Source: Ipomoea triloba
Taxonomy: Eukaryota; Streptophyta; Magnoliopsida; Solanales; Convolvulaceae
Assembly (NCBI RefSeq): GCF_003576645.1
Contig: NC_044930.1
Span: 3,743,691 to 3,807,690, forward strand
Reading direction: 5' to 3'
DNA length: 64,000 bases
Of this stretch, positions 50,039 to 61,319 are shown one piece after another. The notes under the pieces are model-generated. The model was given only the letters and a program-made list of their open reading frames with translations, did not search any database and was not told where the DNA came from. A program made the position numbers and the translations under genes. The stretch's first letter is position 1. Every line of letters starts with the position of its first letter.

Positions 50039-50479
50039 ACTTGTGTGAGACCGTCTCACCATGAGACGGGTCGGGTCGGGTCGGGTCAAGATGCAAATGT
50101 AACACTTATATGCACAAATGTCATACTTATATGCTCAAATGTAATACTAATTAGGAATAAAATTTTTGTTACTTATAAGGGTAAATGTAATACTTTTAAG
50201 GAACAATACAATACTTTTACATTTCGATTCAAAAGTATTACATTTTTCCACAAAAGTATTATATTTGCCCTTATAAGTAAGGGGCACTTGTCAACATTAC
50301 TTATTATGAAAAATGTATTATTTTGCTCTAATAAGTAACAAAAATTGTATCCTTGATTAGTGTTATATTTGAGCATATAAGTACGATATTTGCACATATA
50401 AGTATGACATTTGCATAGTGCTTTGACCCGACCCGATCCGTCTCACGAATAAGGATTCGTGAGACGGTCTCAAACAAGT
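50039..50479. mobile_element. TIR element with GAGACCGTCTCAC ends
   Basis: Left end acttgtgtgagaccgtctca; inverted right end acttgtttgagaccgtctca. The arms pair for about 130 bp. Each end also contains a small internal palindrome around gagacgg, and the left end carries a (GGGTC)n run. A shorter relative lies at 7319-7438. No clean target duplication is seen. Confidence 0.75.
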
Positions 50480-50911
50480 GCGTGACCCCTCAAGTAATGG
50501 CACCAAAAAATAACAAAATTATTGTCACAATTCATTTTATGTTAACCAATTATACTTACTTTTATCTTTATTTTCTTTAAATGTCTTTTTCTTGAATTCC
50601 TTTATTTTGTTTTTATGTGTTTGTTTGTATCGGTTGCTTATACAATTATTAATTAGAAATAATTTATTTAATAGGAAAATATTGCTAATCTTACAGTCAA
50701 AATGCATTATTAAACACCAGTCAAAAGTACGTAATTTGAAGAGCATAATGCGAGATGGAGAGTTGTTTTCAAATTAAAGACTTTGGTAGAATACGGATTG
50801 CTTAAAATTCAAGTGTACGTAAGAACAACTCTAGTTGAGTCATAGGTGTCATAAATGTCTTTTCATTAGTTATTGTTATCTGTTTTTCGGTTCATACATA
50901 CTTTCTTAACC

Positions 50912-51005
50912 TGTTGAAGCAGAAAGAGTAAATCTGCCTCCACTGAAGCTCGATCTCATGACCTCCCATATAGGAGAGTCACTACACGCTATTTGAGCAC
51001 AATTA
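50912..51005 (-). repeat. SINE-like dispersed repeat, family B
   Basis: On the minus strand it reads 'ctcctatatgggaggtcatg' then 'agatcgagcttcagtggagg' and 'ctgcttcaacaggtt', matching the copies at 56085-56190 and 61492-61560. Confidence 0.55.
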
Positions 51006-51929
51006 GGTGCTTGGCATTTAATTATTGTTATTGAAATTAAGTTTTGCTAATTGTATTTGTTGAATACATTTTAACTAAAATAATTATAATTGAGTTGTAT
51101 TTCCATCATTGTTTCACTATAGCACAATCTAACGGAGTAGGTGAATACCATCACTTGTAGAATGATTATCTTAGGGTCAACTAGCAAGCGAAATTAACCA
51201 AACAGTTAACTTAGTAATTACAATATTTGAAGCTTAACCTCCTATCGAAACTGTCTATTGACTTTTTGATTTGAAATAATCAGCTATGAACAATTTAAAC
51301 TGATTTATTTTATCGTGTTCTTTTTAACCTTAAAGATCACATCAGAAGGCAACATGGATTCAGAGATCACGGCGTCCATGTTGCAGCAGCCAATAAACTT
51401 ATAGCTACAATAATGCATCTGGAAAGCAACACAGATTCGGACTTCACGGCGTTGTCTATGTAGCCGCCGCCGATAACTTATTATCCTCAATAATATTCAT
51501 CTTAATTTATGTATTAGTCACCATAGCCTCCAAATCACTCACTTCATGACTACTTTATGTGTTTACTCGTTTATATGGTTATAAACAGCACCAGGTGTTT
51601 GGTTCGGAGGAAGTAATTATGAAGGAAACAAATTGTAATTCGATTGAAAAAGAATAAGGTAAGTATAAAGTAGAAATTCAAATTATATTGTTTGGTATAA
51701 AGAAATAGAATTATTAGGAATGAGAAAGAAATACATGGTATCATATAAAGACTAAAATGTCGTTGTATTATAATAATAATAATAATCAAAGATATCTAGT
51801 GACATTAGACCAAAAAGTATCTTTAGTATTATTATTATTGTAACACAATGACATTTTACGACCCTTTTGGTTGGGCGTAATTAGGCTGTAATTGAATTTG
51901 AATTCAATGAAACGTACAATTACGGTGTT

Positions 51930-52425
51930 TGGTTGGAGGGAATTGCAATTCGGCCGAATTGCAATTCCCTCCCTTTGTTGATTTACAATTCATGCCTCCT
52001 CCTAAGAATTACAATTCGGTGGTCAATGGGAGAAAATAAGGTATTGTGAAGACTATTTTGTCCCTGATTTACAATCCATGCCTCCACCTCTCTCTCATCT
52101 CTATCTATCAGTGGTTCTGTATATATGAAGTGTATGTATGATTTATGAAGTGTGGATTCCGTATATAAGAAAAATTATAAGATGTGTATTTTGCTTATTA
52201 TGTGAAATTATATTATTATTATTATTATTACTATTATTATTATTACACTACATAAGGGCATTTTAGTCATTTTGTCACTTCTTACCTTTCAATTCTATGT
52301 ACTCTTATTCCTGCATACCAAACACTGTAATTTCAATTCCTACTTTATTCATTGAATTACAATTCCACCGAATTACAATTCTTTTTTCCACTAATTCCCT
52401 CCTCCCAACCAAACGCCCGTTTGTT
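51930..52425. mobile_element. hAT-like MITE rich in GAATTACAATTC
   Basis: The left end 'ggtgtttggttggagggaat' faces the right end 'cctcccaaccaaacgccc' in inverted orientation. A perfect palindrome around cggccg (gaattgcaattcggccgaat...) lies near 51950-51977. An outer degenerate end (from about 51862) and a decayed relative at 51590-51720 suggest nested or repeated insertion. Confidence 0.6.
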
Positions 52426-53115
52426 GCTGGAAACGAATTATTGGTGAGCACAGAGCGGTTAAGAGGCCGCAGTTAAAGAGCCGGCGGTCAATAAAATAGA
52501 AATTCACAGCCCACAACTGTCATTCCACCCATGACCGACAGCGATGGATGCTCCCAAGGAACTTATCCAAACCCAAATTGGCAATACTTTCGTTGACTTG
52601 GAAGACAACTCAATGTGTGCAGATCAGGCTCAACATTATTTTCCAAGAATGTTCATCATCTGCCCTTTGAATCTTCAAACAAATCAAGTGGCTCCTTCAA
52701 AATACTATTCAAGATTAAAAAATTTTGGTTCTTTGTCGACTATAAACACAAGACGAACTTCACTCAAAATGTATTTTTATAATGATTTTAGTAGGCATGA
52801 AAGCTGGTAAAATGACAAATTCAGTACCAGGTGGCTATGCGAATGTTGAGCGGAGGCCTGAAGCGCTATATGTCAGCTCAAATGCGACCAGGTCTTAATG
52901 TGCGGTCTGTGCAGTCGCACCATTAGGTATGCAAAAACGCACCAGTAGTGTTAAGAAATGCACTACAAAGAAATACACTAATGCACCACAAAATGCACAA
53001 TAATGGTGTGCATCACGACAAAACGCACAATTAGGTTAGCATAAACGCACCACACAATGTTTGGAAACGCAAAGTGTTGTGTAGTGAGGTATAGTGTTTT
53101 TTTTTTTTTTTTTTT

Positions 53116-53427
53116 NNNNNNNNNNNNNNNNNNNNNNNNNNNNNNNNNNNNNNNNNNNNNNNNNNNNNNNNNNNNNNNNNNNNNNNNNNNNNNNNNNNNN
53201 NNNNNNNNNNNNNNNNNNNNNNNNNNNNNNNNNNNNNNNNNNNNNNNNNNNNNNNNNNNNNNNNNNNNNNNNNNNNNNNNNNNNNNNNNNNNNNNNNNNN
53301 NNNNNNNNNNNNNNNNNNNNNNNNNNNNNNNNNNNNNNNNNNNNNNNNNNNNNNNNNNNNNNNNNNNNNNNNNNNNNNNNNNNNNNNNNNNNNNNNNNNN
53401 NNNNNNNNNNNNNNNNNNNNNNNNNNN
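53116..53427. other. Assembly gap (312 Ns)
   Basis: Run of N, preceded by a T homopolymer and followed by a G-rich tract (tatatgtggggggagg). It lies in a repeat whose flanks share 'aaacgcac' and 'tgcattttgtggtg' phrases in opposite orientation, so the gap is probably inside a mobile element. Confidence 0.99.
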
Positions 53428-53630
53428 TATATGTGGGGGGAGGGGGGAGGGGGGGTGGTGCATTTTGTGGTGGGTTGATACATTTCATTGTCATTTTTAA
53501 CACAATTAGTGCGTTTTTACATACAGCACGTTAAAATTTGACTACACTGGAACTGAACCTATATATATATAATATAAAAGATATTGGCCATCGTGCAATC
53601 ATGTTTGCAGAGTATTGGAGGGGCCTTCAC

Positions 53631-53637
53631 TATAAAA
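53631..53637 (+). promoter_or_regulatory. TATA box of the GH3 gene
   Basis: tataaaa lies 105-111 bp before the start codon. The predicted leader is about 75 nt. Confidence 0.65.
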
Positions 53638-53741
53638 TCCCCCCACCATCCCTCACTTCATTCCACAAAACAGTCCCAAGTTTTCACCAACAATCTTGGG
53701 AACATCATCACATACCTATCCTATACTGCAAGCAGCTAACA

Positions 53742-56700
53742 ATGGGGAGACAAACTAAACTCTCCATTAATGGAGTTGCGCTGCTGCTGCTTCTAGTTTC
53801 CCTCTGCACTGCAGATGCCGGGCCATACATACTATACAAAGATCCCAAGCAGCCGATAAACCGTCGGATCAAGGACCTGATGGACAGAATGACCTTAGAA
53901 GAAAAAATAGGCCAAATGGTTCAGATTGATCGCACCGTCGCCTCTGCCCAGGTCATGAACAAATACTACATAGGTATTCTTTCTCCTTCTCCCTTGTTGA
54001 GCATATAATATATAAGTATAAAATTCAACTATCAGCTCAAGCTTTTAGTTTAGATGGAGCACATATTTTAATTTGGTATCAGAATCGTCCAATTCAATTA
54101 AAAAGAAAAAAGATTATGGTCTACGTGTTGAATTGTAGGGAGTGTGTTGAGCGGGGGAGGGAGTGTTCCGGCGAAGAATGCGTCGGCGGAGACATGGGTG
54201 GATATGGTGAATGATTTCCAGAAGGGTTCGTTGTCGACACGTCTGGGGATTCCCATGATTTATGGGATTGATGCGGTTCATGGACACAATAATGTGTACA
54301 ACGCCACCATTTTTCCTCATAATGTTGGTATGGGAGCAACCAGGCATGTTAACTCTCTTAATTCTCTCCTTATTATTTATTACTCCATTCCTAATTACTA
54401 CACAAAATCCTAACACAAATCTTGTATTGAATGATGACAAGTTCAATTTTTACTAGCACACTTTCAATCAAATCTATTACACATGATCTTCTTAGCACAG
54501 AAGTAGGAATAGGCGAGTATTTTTTTTCCTGATAAATATAATGTTTGTACGAGCAGGGATCCTGAACTAGTCAAGAAAGTGGGAGCTGCAACAGCACTTG
54601 AAGTCAGAGCTACTGGCATTCCTTATGTTTTTGCTCCTTGTATTGCGGTAACTTTTTTTTTTTTATTTAATATATAATCATGGGGTAAATTAACTTTTTT
54701 TTTTAAATACTTCACTCTCCTACAATTATCACTCCCTGTGAGCTATTCTTGAATTAAAAAAGTTATTTATTTTTATGAATTACGTGTGAATTCACTCCCT
54801 GGGAGCTACTCTTGAATTAAAAATGTTATTTATTTTTATGAATTACGTGTGAATTGACTGATCTCATCATGAGTTATAAAGAATTTGCATATTCAATAAA
54901 AAAAAATGCCATATTAGGGAGTGGGTTTTAGACAATATTACTGTTAGGGCTCTCTAGCATGTTTATTAATTTTATGAATTTTCAAAAATCCAATTTCTTA
55001 TAATGGATCAGGTGTGTCGAGACCCGAGATGGGGAAGATGTTATGAGAGCTACAGCGAAGACCCTAATGTGGTTAGGGAAATGACAGAGATCGTGCCTGG
55101 TTTGCAAGGTCAAATTCCTTCCAAGTCTCGACTAGGCGTTCCATACGTTGCTGGAAAGTAAGTTCCTTTAATTTGCACGCCTTCCTACTTTTTTTTTTTT
55201 AAAAAAAAAATTTTGCGTGATAGATTACATCATTATCTCAATCATAAAGTAGGATGTTAAGACATTGGTTTTCTTTTGTTTTCTTCCTACCAAATTAGTA
55301 AGACATTTATACCTAGTAGGTGAGTATTGCAATTTGCAACAGCATAGTTCCAAGTAGCAAAACGTCACACCAGGAAAAAAAAAAAAGGAAGAGTGAAAAA
55401 TCCTCAAAAGATATTTTGATAGAAACTTGAAAATTAAAAATACATAGGATTAGACTTTGTGACATGAGTGTCATGGACCATTTGAATGCAACTTGTGGAC
55501 CAGCAATCATAATTATCCATAGTGGAGGGGTCACTTTTTTTTTTGTTTGATACTTTAATTTACGAAAAATTCGCAGCTTCTATCTAAAAATACACTTCGA
55601 GTAAAACTCACTTTGTGACCCTAATCGACAAAAAATCACAAAGTAAACCAACTTAGGTTGTTCATAACTCACTGGCTCAAACCAAGAAAGTCAGTAAGCG
55701 ACTCTCGCATCGAATTAAATTTAGAACCTTGTAGTTACGAAGTCACTGCCCACCAATATAATTGTCATCCCTAAAATATAAAATGGAATAAGTAATAAGA
55801 ATAATGCAACCAAAGATGCAAGTTTGACCCATTGTGTGAATTGGAATCAGAAGTATATACAAACAAAAAGAAACTTGCACACAATCACAAGGGTAGGTTT
55901 TTTTTATTTGAAAATTATGATACAATCCATTATTATAGTCTACTCCATCTAGAAACTGTCGGCTAGTTGCATGACTATTCAAAGAACATACATAACATGC
56001 CATGAAATGAAAACTTAATAATTTGCACAAGCTGGAAGTATTGTGTCATTGCTTCAAAATGGGTACTTAAAAAATGTCTTATTAGCGATGACCCTGAGTT
56101 TAATGGCACGAAGTGACTCTCCCAAATGGGAGGTCATGGATCCCAGTGGGAGCAATATTGACTCTTTGTGTTTCAGTAGGTTGAGAAAGTAGTTATGCAC
56201 ATATACTACATTGTAACAAAATCAGTAATATTTCTTGTTTTGAACATTCATCATTGTTTGATGCATAAAGCAAAATGTTCTGCCTCAACTAAAATTTTAA
56301 TTAAACTGATAGCGAGACTAGAAAGTTATATTTTATATATTATATGCTCAATACTCGATCGGTTTCATGTTCTGTTCCCAGACATAATGTAGCAGCTTGT
56401 GCCAAGCACTATGTGGGAGATGGAGGCACCACAAAGGGCATAAATGAGAACAATACAGTGATCACCAGGCATGGCCTGCTTAGCATTCACATGGCTGGCT
56501 ACTACAATTCTATCATCAAGGGAGTGTCAACAGTCATGATCTCCTACTCAAGCTGGAATGGCTTAAAAATGCATGCTAACCATGAAATGATCACCGGTTT
56601 CCTTAAAAACACCCTACGTTTCAGGGTAAATCCGGATTTCTGATCTAAACTTAAACATCCCATACTTAAAACTTTTACTAGAACAAACCTGAATTGATGA

Positions 56701-58101
56701 GTTTTAAGTATTTGCAAATGTTTTTGCCAGGGTTTTGTTATCTCAGACTGGCAGGGTATTGACAGGATTACCTCTCCTCCTCACAAAAACTACACATTTT
56801 CCATTGTAACTGGTGTTAATGCGGGCATTGATATGGTTAGTATTATAGTTAAATTCGGTATTATTTCTAGAGTGTATTTGTATATGCAAGACAAATAGGT
56901 CCTGTTTGGTAAAATAGTTAGCCTATCAGCCAATTTTGGCTTATTTGACCACTATCAGCTAACAGCTGATTTACCAAACACCTTTCTACAATCAGCTAAT
57001 GTTATCAACTAGTTATAGTCAGATAGTGATTAAGAAATTATGCTGCAGATTATGGTTCCATTCAACTATACAGAATTTATAGATGGACTAACCTCTCTGG
57101 TGAAGAACAACTTTGTCCCGATGAGTCGAATCAACGATGCTGTGAAAAGGATTCTCAGGGTGAAGTTTACGATGGGTCTATTCGAGAACCCACTGGCTGA
57201 TTATAGCTTGGTCAAGTACCTTGGAAGTCAGGTGATCATCATTTCAGTGTATCTACAAAGCAAAAAAATATGACCAATTCAGGACCTCATTGAGGATGAA
57301 TCACTAAAGTTTACCTCTTCTTCAACAGGAGCATAGAGAATTGGCAAGAGAAGCAGTCAGAAAATCCCTAGTTCTGCTCAAGAATGGTGGAAGTGGAAAC
57401 GAACCGGTATTACCACTTCCAAAGAAGGCGTCAAGAATTCTGGTTGCAGGAACCCATGCTAACAATATTGGATTCCAGTGTGGAGGCTGGACGATAGAAT
57501 GGCAGGGGCTCAATGGTGATATCACAGCCGGTAAGTCCCTCATTGCCTAACTTCCACCTTCATACTTCAGGCATAGTAGCATAACACGCTAAAAAGGTGC
57601 AACTTTGTGCTGACAGGTACCACGATCCTGAAAGCCATACAAGACACTGTTGACCCAAAAACAGAAGTCGTATTCAAAGAAAATCCAGATGCTGCATTCG
57701 TTAAGGCCACCAAGTTTGATTACGCCATTGTGGTCGTTGGAGAGCCTCCATATGCCGAGACTTTTGGTGACAGCGTGAACTTAACAATTCCAGAACCAGG
57801 CCCGAGTATCATGACAAATGTCTGTGGGACTATAAAATGCGTTGTTGTACTTGTCACTGGCCGCCCGGTTGTGATTCAGCCTTATGTTGCTCAAATTCAT
57901 GCCCTTGTAGCTGCATGGCTTCCCGGTACTGAAGGCCAAGGTGTTGCTGATGTTTTGTTCGGTGACTATGGGTTTGTTGGCAAGCTTCCTCGTACCTGGT
58001 TCAAGACCGTCGATCAGCTCCCCATGAACGTTGGAGATCCACATTATGACCCGCTCTTCCCATTCGGTTATGGCCTCACTACAGAACCTGAAATGAAGTA
58101 A
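53742..58101 (+). CDS. GH3 beta-D-glucan exohydrolase / beta-glucosidase
   Basis: Secreted enzyme of glycoside hydrolase family 3, removing glucose from the ends of cell-wall beta-glucans or oligosaccharides. Nine exons: 53742-53973, 54139-54343, 54557-54647, 55012-55157, 56382-56625, 56731-56835, 57049-57231, 57329-57530 and 57617-58101. They sum to 1893 bp, or 630 residues, as in barley ExoI-type enzymes. A signal peptide ([14 protein letters not shown]) precedes [20 protein letters not shown]. The catalytic nucleophile is Asp312 in [13 protein letters not shown], and the likely acid/base is Glu517 in [11 protein letters not shown]. The substrate-binding tryptophans in [11 protein letters not shown] and the [11 protein letters not shown] and [16 protein letters not shown] blocks are present. 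Intron 2 (54344-54556) begins GC rather than GT (ACCAG/GCATGT), the only donor that keeps frame and the expected ATRDPEL sequence. Intron 4 is about 1.2 kb and repeat-laden. An hAT-like MITE sits in intron 6. Confidence 0.96.
54731..54855. repeat. Tandem duplication of about 64 bp in GH3 intron 3
   Basis: 'cactccctgtgagctattct' through 'aattacgtgtgaatt' is repeated immediately with few changes. Confidence 0.85.
56085..56190 (+). repeat. SINE-like family B copy in GH3 intron 4
   Basis: Reads 'gtgactctcccaaatgggag', 'gtcatggatcccagtgggag', 'cagtaggttgagaaagta', in the same order as other family B copies in this window. Confidence 0.55.
56898..56982. mobile_element. Short hAT-like MITE in GH3 intron 6
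   Basis: Left end ggtcctgtttggtaaaatag and inverted right end ggtgtttggtaaatcagctg, with inner 'cagctaacagctg' phrases. It is the smallest of three relatives in this window. Confidence 0.7.
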
Positions 58102-58766
58102 CTGAAGTAGCTTTTTATATGCAAATCTTTGGTAGCTTCCATCCCATTAAGATTTTGGCTAGCAATAAGCAAATAAGTCAGATATCAATATCCATGTATT
58201 CCTATATTTCATTAATAATAATATTGTTGGCACTTGTTTTATTTAACGAATAAAAAAATCCACACACTCATGCAAGTGGTAGTCCTATAAAAATTTGAAA
58301 ACAAAAATGAATAAGGGATATAGAAAAACATTACCAACCTTTATCTAAAACATTAGCTTGCCTTTCCACTCTCATGGAGGTGGCAGAGGGAGGGATCACT
58401 AAACTATTTGAACTTCTGAAAACAATTTCCTGTTAGGAATTTGGACTTAAAATTTGTAATATCACTTTCCCCTGATTTTTCTTCTTCTCCACAGGAGAAC
58501 GCTACCCATTTTCCATGGGAGGTGGAAGGTTTCTTTGGCCAATTTGAAATAACTGGATTTTGAATGGTTTAGCAAAATACACACACTCAGATGTGTTTAT
58601 TAATAAAACAGTCCCCAGACAGCATAGGGCAGGAAACAATTAGAAGTCTACAATATCAGATATCAAAACATTGAACTTTATTTAGATATGAAAATCCAGT
58701 GTATATAGCATCCATAAAAACCATATTCAAATATAAAAAGTAGTAATACATATGCTGATATGCAAC
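58102..58766. other. Intergenic space between convergent genes
   Basis: The GH3 gene and the Lys/Glu-rich gene point toward each other across this 665-bp stretch, which must hold both 3' ends. An 'aataaaaaaat' stretch near 58248 could be the GH3 poly(A) signal. Nothing else is recognisable. Confidence 0.6.
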
Positions 58767-60101
58767 CTAATGTTTATCGTCTGCCCCAACAGAAGCCTTC
58801 CCTTCTGTATTTCCATGAACCTCAGCAAGAGCTGTGTTCTGATCTTCAGCTTCTTTTATCTGTCTCAGGATGTCTGCTCTTTTCTGCTCTAGACTCTCCA
58901 TTTTGGCATTAATTTTCTCCAGCTTGCTTTTCAGTTTGTCGAGACCTTTGCATTTGCTCTTGTCTTCAAGTTTTCTCTTCTTCTCAGTCTTATCTTTTTT
59001 CTCATCCTTGCATTCCTTTTCCTTCTTTTCGACCTTACATATTCCCTCTGCTTCAGTTCCATCTACATGAATATCTCTTGTGGAGACTTCAGCCCCATGC
59101 ACTCCTTTGTCTACATTGTCCTTTTTTTCCTTGGATTCTTCATCAGATACATCTTTGTGTTTAGCTTTCTTTTCTTTATCCTTCTTCTCTTTCTTCTTCT
59201 TCTCTTCTTTATTATGTGCTTCTTCATCCTTCTCCTCCTTGGATTCTCCCCCTGACGCCTCATCTTTGCTCTTCATTTTCTTTTCTTTGTCCTTCTTGTC
59301 TTTCTTCTCTTTCTTGTCTTTCTTCTCCTCCTCTCTTTCATCATCCTTCTCTTCTTTCAATTCTCCCTCTGATGTGTCTTTGCTCTTAGTTTTCTTTTCC
59401 TTATCCTTCTTGTCTTTCTTCTCTTTCTTGTCTTTCTTCTCCTCCTCTCTTTCATCATCGTTCTCTTCTTTCAATTCTCCCTCTGATGTGCCTTTGCTCT
59501 TAGTTTTCTTTTCCTTATCCTTCTCCTTTTTGTCTTTCTTTGCTTTGTCCTTTTTTTCTTTATCATGCACTTCCTCACCCTTCTCTTCAGTTACTCGCTC
59601 AACAGCTTCACCCTCAGTCTCCTCTTCCTTTTTTGTATCCTTCTCTTTCTTGTGTTTCTTCTCTTCATCTTTCTTCTTAACTTTTCCATCATCTGCTTCC
59701 TCATCCTTTTCACCCTCTGTCTCTCCCTCACACTTGCTTTCCTTTACTTTATCCTTCTTTTCCTTCTTATCTTTGTGTTTCTTCTCCTTATCCTTCTTAT
59801 CTTTTCTTGGTTTGTCTTCATCGTTTTCCAGTTCTTCATCCTCTGCATCTTTCTTATCCTTCTCCTTTTTCTTCTTTTTCTTGTCTTCTTCATCTACGTC
59901 CTCATTACTTTTCTTCTCTTTATGTTTTTCCTTCTTGCTAGACTCCTTATGCACATCTTTTTCTTTCTTGTCATCTTTATGCTTAAGATCTTCTTTCTCC
60001 AATGATTTGCTCTTCACCTCAATTTCCACCTCAGTCTTTTCTGTCTTCTCATCCGATTTGATCTTGCTCTCAACTTTCATATGAATTTCTTCTTTTTCCA
60101 T
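58767..60101 (-). CDS. Lys/Glu-rich repeat protein with C-terminal coiled coil
   Basis: A continuous 444-codon frame on the minus strand from the ATG at 60101, chosen because an in-frame stop lies about 45 bp upstream with no other ATG between. The protein is about half Lys, Glu and Asp. After an opening MEKEEIHMKVESKIKSDEKT, most of it consists of variants of KKDKKEKKDKKDKEKK. A 38-residue unit ending SEGELKEEKDDEREEEKK is tandemly repeated about four times (59240-59560). The C-terminal 60 residues (LDKLKSKLEKINAKMESLEQ, then KRADILRQIKEAEDQ) form a well-patterned coiled coil, then VGADDKH. No catalytic motif, signal or membrane segment is present. Such proteins are often annotated as uncharacterised or nuclear; the function is unknown. 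A large overlapping Ser/Phe-rich frame on the plus strand is its antisense shadow. Confidence 0.8.
   Translation of the reverse strand: MEKEEIHMKVESKIKSDEKTEKTEVEIEVKSKSLEKEDLKHKDDKKEKDVHKESSKKEKHKEKKSNEDVDEEDKKKKKKEKDKKDAEDEELENDEDKPRKDKKDKEKKHKDKKEKKDKVKESKCEGETEGEKDEEADDGKVKKKDEEKKHKKEKDTKKEEETEGEAVERVTEEKGEEVHDKEKKDKAKKDKKEKDKEKKTKSKGTSEGELKEENDDEREEEKKDKKEKKDKKDKEKKTKSKDTSEGELKEEKDDEREEEKKDKKEKKDKKDKEKKMKSKDEASGGESKEEKDEEAHNKEEKKKKEKKDKEKKAKHKDVSDEESKEKKDNVDKGVHGAEVSTRDIHVDGTEAEGICKVEKKEKECKDEKKDKTEKKRKLEDKSKCKGLDKLKSKLEKINAKMESLEQKRADILRQIKEAEDQNTALAEVHGNTEGKASVGADDKH
59240..59560 (-). repeat. 114-bp tandem repeat inside the Lys/Glu-rich gene
   Basis: The phrase tgctcttagttttcttttcc recurs exactly 114 bp apart (59381 and 59495), and the whole unit between is nearly identical. 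Less perfect copies extend on either side. 114 is a multiple of three, so copy-number changes keep the reading frame. Confidence 0.9.
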
Positions 60102-60189
60102 CCTTTCTTCTCTTAGAGATGGCACAAGTTTTGTCCTCAACTACTCCGGTTACTTTCAGAGCTCTACCTCAGTGTTTCCGCAATATCTG

Positions 60190-61174
60190 AGGGAGATGAA
60201 CACAAATGATGATAAAGCTCTATTTTGCAAAAAGTAAACAGAAAGTTTGATGAATTAACAGTACAAAGAAATTAAGCAAACAATGAAAAACCTTCATTAC
60301 AGATAAATAGAGTGGTTATTGTATTATGCATTTTTTTTTTCATTTGCTTTAATTTTGTGGTGCTTGAATCATACACGGTGATAAGAACTAAGAACAACTC
60401 CAAATCTCTAAACAACATTGAGCATCTCGTTTTCGCAACAAAATGAACCTGATTCCAAGTTAGAAAGGCCCTCGGGAGTAGCTATTCTTGTAGGTAAATC
60501 TCACTAGTACAATCACACCATCAGTGATTCCAATTTCCAATTTCCAACACAGAATTTCCAACAATCATTGATCTCACCTGATGCCGCATTTATTTTCCTA
60601 AGCATTCATATGCAAGAATTTCTTTTTTTAATGTTGATTTTTACTTGGATTCTGGAGAGTGCACATCCAAACAACTCTTTCATAAATGATTTCAATGCCA
60701 CTACCAAGAGCACAGTCTATGGACTCTAAGTTAACTAAAACTCAGCACAAGTACAGTCTACGTTAACTAAAACTCAGCACAATTAGTCAATTACTAAGTA
60801 TTTGATTCCAGTTACTATTCCTATGCTTGGACAGTTGAATCAAACGCCACTGAATTATTCTCCACTATCATTTCCATTTCCTATTGTTTCCTTCAACGCT
60901 GTTCCCTTAATTTCCAAATCCCTATTCGGAAACAACAAGTAATGAAAATCCACGGATCCGCAAGAAACAAAATATTCAATTTCTTAAGCTGTGGATTCAA
61001 CTGTTCAAACAAAGTATGGTGTTTTATTTTCAAAAAAAAAGCTGAATTCTATCAGATTCTCAAATCAAAACCTCCATCAAATACAGCACGAATGAAATTG
61101 ATCCGAACAATGATGAACAAAAAAAAACAATCAGAATTCGGAATGATGTCTAGAAATACGAAATTAAAGTTACC
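60190..61174 (-). other. Probable 5' UTR intron of the Lys/Glu-rich gene
   Basis: On the minus strand a cctgcag/gtaact donor near 61174 and a ctccctcag/atattg acceptor near 60190 would remove about 1 kb of non-coding sequence upstream of the start codon. The region is otherwise empty of genes. It is inferred from splice signals only. Confidence 0.5.
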
Positions 61175-61319
61175 TGCAGGCTGACAGTAACAAATCCAGG
61201 CGAGACTGGACGGTTTATTCTGACGAGGCTGAAGAAAAGGATCTGTCTCTACTGTATGTATGATCTGCTATTGTTGTAAGCTGCAACAGGGACTGGGACG
61301 GCTTTATCTAACACCGAGA

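Larger units (their letters stand above)
47254..53620. other. Intergenic region between the coiled-coil gene and the GH3 gene
   Basis: No supported gene. It contains SINE-like repeats (47505-47895 and 49850-50025), (AT)n at 48160-48191, a roughly 52-bp tandem repeat (48452-48550), a TIR element (50039-50479), hAT-like MITEs (51590-52425) and an assembly gap (53116-53427) inside a repeat rich in 'aaacgcacc' and 'aatgcac' phrases. An open frame at 52544-52810 (88 codons) has no recognisable family. Confidence 0.7.

Noticed and set aside
50045..50338. 97-codon frame in the TIR element
   Set aside because: Composed of the element's inverted, internally repetitive arms (NVILICSNVILI); not a real protein.
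52544..52810. 88-codon plus-strand frame
   Set aside because: Starts in reasonable context but resembles no family I know, and it lies between repeats and a gap. Not supported as a gene.
52978..53534. Open frames through the second N run
   Set aside because: Artefacts of the gap and of the flanking T and G homopolymers.
59080..60084. Large plus-strand open frame of 334 codons rich in Ser and Phe
   Set aside because: It is the exact antisense of the Lys/Glu-rich gene; poly-Ser/Phe arises from reading GAA/AAG codons backwards. It has no promoter or splice context of its own.
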